A DNA stretch of 64,000 nucleotides, from NCBI GenBank assembly GCA_054601695.1, contig BAAHQB010000151.1:310001-374000 (forward strand). The letters are read 5' to 3'. Numbering within the stretch: position 1 is the first letter of the stretch; every line of letters starts with the position of its first letter. Positions 1 through 64,000 of this stretch are shown one piece after another. The stretch is from Amorphochlora amoebiformis (Eukaryota > Cercozoa > Chlorarachniophyceae). The notes beneath the pieces are model-generated. The model was not told the origin of the DNA. It did not search any database and saw only the letters and a program-made list of their open reading frames with translations. Both the position numbers and the translations under genes were made by a program.

Positions 1-42
1 AATATTTACATATGTTATATACGTTATATATGTAAAATATGT

Positions 43-87
<45 letters not shown>

Positions 88-202
88 TACATACACACAT
101 ATATATATATATATATATATAGTATATGAATAAAGCACATATATATACATATATATATACATACATATACATATACATTGATGTAAAATATATATATATA
201 TT

Positions 203-255
<53 letters not shown>

Positions 256-317
256 CTCACGTATAAAACAGACGGGGTATGTTCATTAGATTTTAAGAGC
301 ACTACAACCTTAACACC

Positions 318-384
<67 letters not shown>

Positions 385-1908
385 CAATATCTAAATATAC
401 CTCAAAACTCCGAAATCAAACCGTGTAAGAAACAAAGGTTCATAACAAAGGTTCATACTCTACACACCCAAACCACACTTGAATTCCGAAACGTAAAACT
501 AATGATTTTTGAAACGTCTGGGGAAACCTGTAACCGTCAGCATTGCCGATTCTCCCCCCAGAAAAAGCCAATTTCCCCCCTCAGATAAATCGAAAATCGG
601 GGAACGACAAGCTCTTCCTACATCCCCATTCGACATTTTCGTGGCAAAATTTCGACGAAAACCGTAAAATTCGCTTCGCGCCATGTCCAAACCACCCGAA
701 ATTTTTTTCTTCGCATCACTATCAAATTGCCGCCACAAAAGTACCTATTTTTAGTGCTTTTTGCTGTCCTCCAGGGTGACATCCGTCGTCCTCATGACTC
801 ACAGTATACGCATTGACCTTGTATATTTCCGGGGGATGTCTAGAAACTCCATGACCCAGGAGCTTCGGACTCCATGGTTTTGACCCCCATTCTCAAGTTG
901 GATGAAGGTCTTCCCGTGGCGCGAAAAGCACCAAACTTCACCCAGAGTCTAAGCAGAGAATGTTAAGCGGATTAGGCCGGTTCAAGCGCAACTATATTCC
1001 GTATACATAGCGGGGGATCGAAAAAACCTGCTGGCTGTCGCTGACAGGCCACAGGGCTCCATTTTGGGTTGTCAAACCAATCAACGGGAAATATATTTAG
1101 GCGAAATTATGTTTCTCATGGCCGCCAAATATGAGCTTGAGTGTAGTCACAAGGAGTGACTATCTTTCGAACTCGAGCGTCATTATGCGTGACTGATCAA
1201 GGGTCACTGGGGGTGACAAAAAATGTCATGCAGAGTGACAGTGTTAGGATCACGGTGAGTGACAATAATTTTGTACGTGTGACATACCGTATGGTCACAA
1301 CTCGACTAAAATGGACCCCGGTCTTCCGCGGGGTCAAGTCCCGCCTCCTCTGGCATTTTGAAGTCTATATTTACTGCGGAAACTCGCCAGATGAGTTTTA
1401 AAATAGATGTGTGGGGAGTAGAGAGTAAAATATTGGGAGGAGGGAGATGCGACGTAGTTTTGGAACGCTTTTTCCCCGGCGCGCGGGCGAAAGAGGGGAA
1501 AGGGTTGTTATTGTGAGTGACGCTTGATTTTGAGCTAAATTGGAAGAGAAATACACTTGATGTTCAATATTATGCTGAATATGGAAGTTTGGAGGGTGTA
1601 ACCGAATGTAAAAAAAATATTTCGATTTTCGCGAGTGATGATTCATCAAATCATGCGACGTCGTGCACGGAGCGTGACATATAAGCTTCAAGTCTCCCTG
1701 TCATAACATTACTGTATCAGTACCCGTACGAGTCATCAGAAATTTATTTTGAACTGTGATACAATATACTCATTAGCTCTACTGTATGTACTAGCGGCCA
1801 TCATTGAATGCAATTATCCGATACGGTGAATGCAAAGACTGTGATATTATACAATAATAAAATGTATTATATAGTTATACATATATAGATATATATACAA
1901 TATTGTAG

Positions 1909-1994
<86 letters not shown>

Positions 1995-2084
1995 AATTAT
2001 ATAATATTATATATATATATATATATGTAAAATTATAATAATACATGTACATACATGCATATATATATATATATATACATACAC

Positions 2085-2138
<54 letters not shown>

Positions 2139-2371
2139 TATGTACATATATATATATATATATATGTGTGTATATATATATGTATATTACAATATTACGA
2201 TCCACTAACTACATTGTATAATACATTGTATAAACACACATACAATTGTATCATTGATATGTATAAAAAACACACATATGCATGTACTACTACTCCAAAA
2301 TATCGCCAATTCAGTCCAACCCGAGGCTAGCAGACACTCTAGCACATATATATATATATACATATATGTAT

Positions 2372-2405
<34 letters not shown>

Positions 2406-3260
2406 GTCTACACATATACACACACAAACACTCAAATTTATACATACACATACATATATGCATACCACGGGGCAGTTCCTTACTATCAGTAATCCCTTTT
2501 TGCCTTTAAAGGGTCTCTGCTTGCGATAACCTCTGCGAAAAATGAGTATTAGAGGGCATTAGGCTTGTGGAATATGAACTGTACGTCTGTATTACTAATA
2601 ATAATAATAGTTATAATAATAGTTATAATAATAGTAATATAAAGCATTGATGAACTTGGGGTAATATTAACCATTGAGAATAATACTGCATAGAAAATTA
2701 TATAATCATTCTATACAAGGTTACATACCTACGTATACATACACAGTGATACACTCTCACACAAAACGCATAAATATGTACTTTTATATATATATATATA
2801 TATGTACATATATATAATATATCAAGTTTATGTATATATATATATATAATATATATATATATATATACACATATCTAGTATATATAAATCATAGTATATA
2901 TATAATATTACTATGCTAGTGGATAGCATAATATGATAATATTATGAACGCACAGACATGTATGTGTATACAATGTAATATATATATATATATACATACA
3001 ATGATACAAATATATATATATATATATATATACTAGATATAATTAGTAAATACATATATATAGAAATAACTAGTACATCTAGTACATATATATATATATA
3101 TATACATATACACATATATGGAAGTAATGGAACATGTGTCTAGTGTGGCATATGCATGCGGTACATCAAGTTGTCTCAAGTGTTGCGGACAACATGACGC
3201 AGACGACTGGCATTGATTCCAGGAGAAATATTTTAATTATTCGGTTTAATTTGTCGGCAA

Positions 3261-3420
3261 CACAATCTATAGTATAACGGTAGCTATTTGCCTAGCTTCC
3301 GTGATCGATGTCTTGTCTTATTTAGAGTGCAAACTAATCTGGCGGTTACTCTCCTGACATGCATCCTTCTATCTGATCTAGCTGAGGTCGACTCGATACT
3401 TAAGAAAAAAAAAAAAAAAA
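3261..3420 (+). other. Possible tRNA-derived SINE-like element
   Basis: The segment contains TAGTATAACGGTAG near 3270, which resembles the A box of a tRNA promoter, and ends in a run of 16 A residues at 3405-3420. That is the layout of a tRNA-derived SINE. I do not see a good B box or obvious target-site duplications, and no second copy occurs in the window, so chance is a real alternative. Confidence 0.2.
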
Positions 3421-3499
3421 TCGCTTCGTACTCACACGCTCTCCTGAGAAGAATTACCATCCGAATCTATTTCTAAGGCATTTTCACCTACGTTAAGGT

Positions 3500-3620
<121 letters not shown>

Positions 3621-3683
3621 TTAGGACATGCTATTAGCGACTTTTTATGTAGAAATATTAATTCTATATATACATATTGTACA

Positions 3684-3724
<41 letters not shown>

Positions 3725-3730
3725 TAGACT

Positions 3731-3871
3731 GGGTTAGGTTAGGGTTTGGCTTCCGTTTGCTTTGGGGGTTAGGGTTAGGGTTTGAGTTGGGCATTCGTTA
3801 GGATTAGGGTTAGGTTAGGGTTAGGGTTAGGGTTAGGGTTAGGGTTAGGGTTAGGGTTAGGGTTAGGGTTA
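3731..3871 (+). repeat. Interstitial TTAGGG telomere-type array
   Basis: Degenerate then regular TTAGGG units, about a dozen in the clean part, end in TTATGATACC. They are internal and flanked by TA tracts, so this is an interstitial telomeric sequence and not a chromosome end. Similar short arrays occur at 6064-6107, 43215-43305 and 63030-63090, with the complementary CCCTAA form at 17860-18460, 24760-24937, 25036-25095 and 47690-47775. Confidence 0.9.
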
Positions 3872-4039
3872 TGATACCCCTCGCTGCCTGCATAGCCTTA
3901 CGTTTCATCTCTATCATTCTATTGATATCCTCCTCCTCGGTCTAGGTATATCGAACATATTTATTCTACATATGTGTATATCTGTTACATATATATATAT
4001 ATATTTGTTTATATATACACATATCTATATTATATATAT

Positions 4040-4103
<64 letters not shown>

Positions 4104-4208
4104 TAGCGGTTATCTGTAAATGCAAATATTTTAGAGATTGAGAGAGAGAGAGAGAGAGAAATGTATATCTAGACATTCATCTAGAGAGACAAATGTATAT
4201 CTAGATAT

Positions 4209-8437
<4,229 letters not shown>

Positions 8438-8653
8438 TCTCCAACTCAGCACGTGTCCGCTGAATTTCCGTCATATTGGCTTATAATATGTTGATATATT
8501 GAATAAGATATTAGATATTACTATCGAGTTGCAGGCGATATCTTAATAGAACGTGACATTCGGCGTGACGAACACGTGTCACAACGGTATGGTGTCTTTT
8601 TGTGCAGGTTCGATTTGAGGCATCGCGCTCACGAGGTGTATCGCAATAAGGGG
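8438..8653. promoter_or_regulatory. Shared upstream region of genes A and B
   Basis: Only 216 bp separate the predicted start codons of gene A (minus, 8437) and gene B (plus, 8654). The segment has no TA microsatellite, unlike most non-coding DNA here, and contains TTATAATATGTTGATATATTGAATAAG around 8480-8510. It is a candidate bidirectional promoter. Its function is inferred from layout only. Confidence 0.45.
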
Positions 8654-13350
<4,697 letters not shown>

Positions 13351-13444
13351 GTCTGTACTCCTTCTCTCGATCTCTTCAGCTCATGTCACTCTCTTTCACT
13401 TTCGTTCGCTCGGAAGCTCTCTCCTGCTTTCTGCGTCTCGCATA

Positions 13445-13476
<32 letters not shown>

Positions 13477-13606
13477 ATGCCTCTTTTCTCGTTCCATCAA
13501 TTTATCTCTCTTACATTGTGTGTGTCAGAGTATTTTTTTTTGGTTTCTGTCATATATATATGTATGTGTATATTTATATTATCTACATATATTTAATGTA
13601 TGTATT

Positions 13607-13674
<68 letters not shown>

Positions 13675-13778
13675 CATACAGTGTTATATGTATACAGGCC
13701 AACTCACTTCTCACCCCCACCCCAGGTTCCCTTTCAAACACGTCTCCGCCCCTTACGTCTCTTAACCCTATCCAACTC

Positions 13779-13818
<40 letters not shown>

Positions 13819-13819
13819 A

Positions 13820-13889
<70 letters not shown>

Positions 13890-13962
13890 CTTCCAATCAG
13901 ACACAAAACCCTACAAGTCCAACGGCCATACCCACAAGAACTCACAGCCCCAGACCCTTTCG
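13351..13962 (+). other. Boundary between genes B and C
   Basis: After the last supported gene B exon there is a pyrimidine-rich stretch with a (CT)n tract at 13446-13466. It is open in the gene B frame to about 13590, so gene B could end by read-through here. TA tracts follow. At 13725-13780 an AG followed by GTTCCCTTTCAAACACG is a possible small exon. From 13890 the sequence is open in the gene C frame but starts one base out of phase with gene B, so I treat 13890-13962 as the gene C leader. Confidence 0.4.
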
Positions 13963-32530
<18,568 letters not shown>

Positions 32531-32574
32531 TGTGCAATGAAAGAACCAAGCACAGCTTCTAGAGCTTCAATCAC

Positions 32575-32772
32575 ACTCGTCACCCTCGTCACTCACACTC
32601 GTCACCCTCGTCACTCACACTCGTCACCCTCGTCACTCACACTCGTCACCCTCGTCACTCACACTCGTCACCCTCGTCACTCACACTCGTCACACTCGTC
32701 ACTCACACTCGTCACTCCCACTCGTCACACTCTTCAGTCACACTCGTCACACTCTTCAGTCACACTCTTCAG
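32575..32772. repeat. 22-bp minisatellite abutting the gene D stop codon
   Basis: Units of CTCGTCACTCACACTCGTCACC, decaying to shorter TTCAGTCACACTC units at the right end. In the minus-strand transcript the last coding bases GGAGTGTGACTGAAG are themselves a copy of the shorter unit, so the array begins at the stop codon and forms the start of the 3' UTR. Confidence 0.9.
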
Positions 32773-52845
<20,073 letters not shown>

Positions 52846-52879
52846 TTGGAAGTCTCGGTGGTTCTCTGGAGGATTTGGA
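52846..52879. promoter_or_regulatory. Very short head-to-head gap between genes D and E
   Basis: The gene D start codon is at 52845 (minus) and the first candidate ATG of gene E is at 52880 (plus). If both are right, the 5' UTRs overlap or the transcripts share a bidirectional core promoter. No TATA box is obvious. The weak point is the unresolved first exon of gene E. Confidence 0.3.
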
Positions 52880-56927
<4,048 letters not shown>

Positions 56928-57011
56928 CTTGTCTCATATCGCGATAATCACTTTATCACTGACGCTTGTCCAATGTCCATTCGAAAATTATTAAGGCGAT
57001 GGAACTTCATT

Positions 57012-57072
<61 letters not shown>

Positions 57073-57080
57073 TACGGGAC

Positions 57081-57141
<61 letters not shown>

Positions 57142-57532
57142 TATATACTAGATATCTAGGATATATATATGTATATTATCTAGATTATCTAGATTATACA
57201 CAGCTCTCGATACCATGATATATATCTAGTATATATGTATCTAGTATATACTAGATATATACATATATACATATATATATATATACAATATATATATATA
57301 TATATCAATATACATATAAATATAAAAAATATTTTTCAATGTATATATACATCTAGATATATATAAATAAATATATATATATATATATATATATATCATA
57401 TATGTATATCTAGGTATATCTAGATATGTATATATATATATATATACATCTACAGACTCACGTATATTTTTGTCACAGTATGATCAATATACACAATACA
57501 TATGATTTCTAGTCACTATGATCTAGTGATAT

Positions 57533-57583
<51 letters not shown>

Positions 57584-58487
57584 GATATATATGTATATCT
57601 GGATATATCATGGGTCGAAGATATATATGAGTATAAACTAGATAAAATTGCAATATTCATGATCATAACCGTTAACTGTTACAATAAGTTCTAATCAACA
57701 ACAGAATTACTAAACACTAGAAACAGTCTAGTCTAGTTATAACTAGTATAATGATATCAATGATATGACACGGAGACCGATATGCTGATATCTATTTTTC
57801 AATATGTCGATGTATAATTCCCAACTATGTAAAATTCCTTGTTATGCCGACTGGGTGAAGGGGAAAAACATGCAATTCCTAAAAATTTCGCGAAAACCTG
57901 CCCTAATGGACCGTCGAAACCATCAAATTTTCCGTTTATTTTTCTGCAAAATAGATGGCCCAAAGTTTCGCAAATAATATATATATGAGGAACTCGATAA
58001 GGCCTTTTACCGTCGTAGAAGCTTGGATTCCGAAATTACAAGTGTGGCATGACACGTGTCGTAACACGTGTCCTGACACTTGTACTTACACGTGTCATGA
58101 CACGTGTTATTCCGGGCGACGATGTCCTTCCATCCCATACTGGACCTGTCGACACTTTGCGTCTCCAGGATTGAAGGTTGTTGGCGTGGCTTTATGGGTT
58201 TCCGAATCGTATATGAAACTAGATATCTGCATAACGGCACTGTCATTACGAATTTATCAAGTGACAACCGCAGGACACACGGTGGGTTGGCAGTCATTGA
58301 ACATGCCCCTTTTTACGATACTCCGACGCCCTGGAACCTTCGCCTGGTTTAGACACGGAGTGAGGAGCTTGCCGCAATGCTCTCTACTCGTTTCGGTCAG
58401 CGCTTCGTCAGTAGTGAATCGTCACTATATATGTTATATTTATAGATATGTACATATGTATCCATATATGTGTAAATACAAATATAT

Positions 58488-58531
<44 letters not shown>

Positions 58532-58886
58532 ATTTCTTCCCCTATAATAATCATAGATATTATTTCTATATATATTATATATCAGATTGATGATTTCGAT
58601 TACCATCCATCTAATAGCGTATTATTCTAATGAATGATAATGAATATGTGCGAGGAAGTTAAAAGAATTCTATTTTTGGATAACACATTAATTATATTTT
58701 TAGATGTCATTACACTATTACAGAATTTGATATTTGTCGGTTCTAAAAGCTTTAGAGTATGATTATTATAATACGCCTCGCATAACTTTTCTTACACAAT
58801 TCATTAGAACACAATTTCTCAATAAATTGGTCGTTACAAGTTTTATTCCTCAAAAGCCGGATGCGCCTGCTCAAGGGACGACACGG
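56928..58886. other. Intergenic region between genes E and F
   Basis: TA tracts lie at 57020-57150, 57535-57580 and 58495-58530. Between 57150 and 57480 the sequence is rich in CTAGATATATCTAG-type palindromes. 57600-57950 is AT-rich unique sequence. 57955-58430 is less AT-rich and holds open frames in three registers. The plus frame from ATG 57955 has a Cys/Thr repeat (HDTCRNTCPDTC) that comes from DNA with five ACACGTGT-like palindromes at 58050-58112. A second plus frame at 58104-58352 (YETRYLHNGTVITNLSSDN) looks more protein-like. I cannot choose between a small gene, an upstream exon of gene F and non-coding DNA. Confidence 0.35.

Positions 58887-64000
<5,114 letters not shown>

Overview
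This is a eukaryotic nuclear sequence. Coding is split into many small exons (most 24-200 bp) with GT...AG introns, and no operon, Shine-Dalgarno or prokaryotic gene packing is visible. Roughly a third or more of the window is (TA)n/(TATG)n microsatellite, and almost every long open frame in those stretches is a (Tyr-Ile)n shadow. Interstitial TTAGGG arrays recur, so the telomere type is probably TTAGGG. One gene starts with a hydrophobic signal followed by an Arg-rich leader (a secondary-plastid style), one is a selenophosphate synthetase fused to an FAD oxidoreductase (an architecture known from algae and bacteria), and one carries Pro/Thr/Ser/Cys repeats of a kind common in stramenopile-like algae. 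I infer a photosynthetic protist (stramenopile, haptophyte or similar); the exact lineage is not resolved.

I rebuilt six genes by hand from reading frame and splice phase. (A) 8437->4209, minus: ten exons, 309 aa, probably targeted, with a middle part resembling DUF3783-type proteins. (B) 8654->about 13350, plus: ankyrin-repeat protein, 3' end unresolved. (C) 13963->28096, plus: about 23 exons, about 982 aa, a possible membrane-anchored coiled-coil protein. (D) 52845->32773, minus: 35 exons that join without a frame break into 909 aa, an N-terminal pyridine-nucleotide-disulfide oxidoreductase fused to a C-terminal selenophosphate synthetase (SelD/SPS) with a Cys active site. (E) about 52880->56927, plus: RUN-domain protein with a PB1-like C-terminal region. 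(F) about 58887->62967, plus: unknown N-terminal domain followed by Pro/Thr/Ser/Cys-rich repeats encoded by a tandem exon array. A/B and D/E are tight head-to-head pairs; C and D are tail-to-tail across about 4.7 kb.

The most striking pattern is that tandem repeats sit on exon edges. Short minisatellites (10-86 bp units) start within about 15 bp of a splice donor, a splice acceptor or a stop codon, and partial copies of real exons (an acceptor plus the 5' half, or the 3' half plus a donor) lie inside neighbouring introns, usually cut off exactly where a (TA)n tract begins. I count more than ten such events in genes B, C, D and F, including a damaged second copy of the SelD catalytic-Cys exon. 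This suggests that microsatellite-mediated local duplication at exon borders drives intron growth here. All exon borders are hand-made predictions without transcript support.
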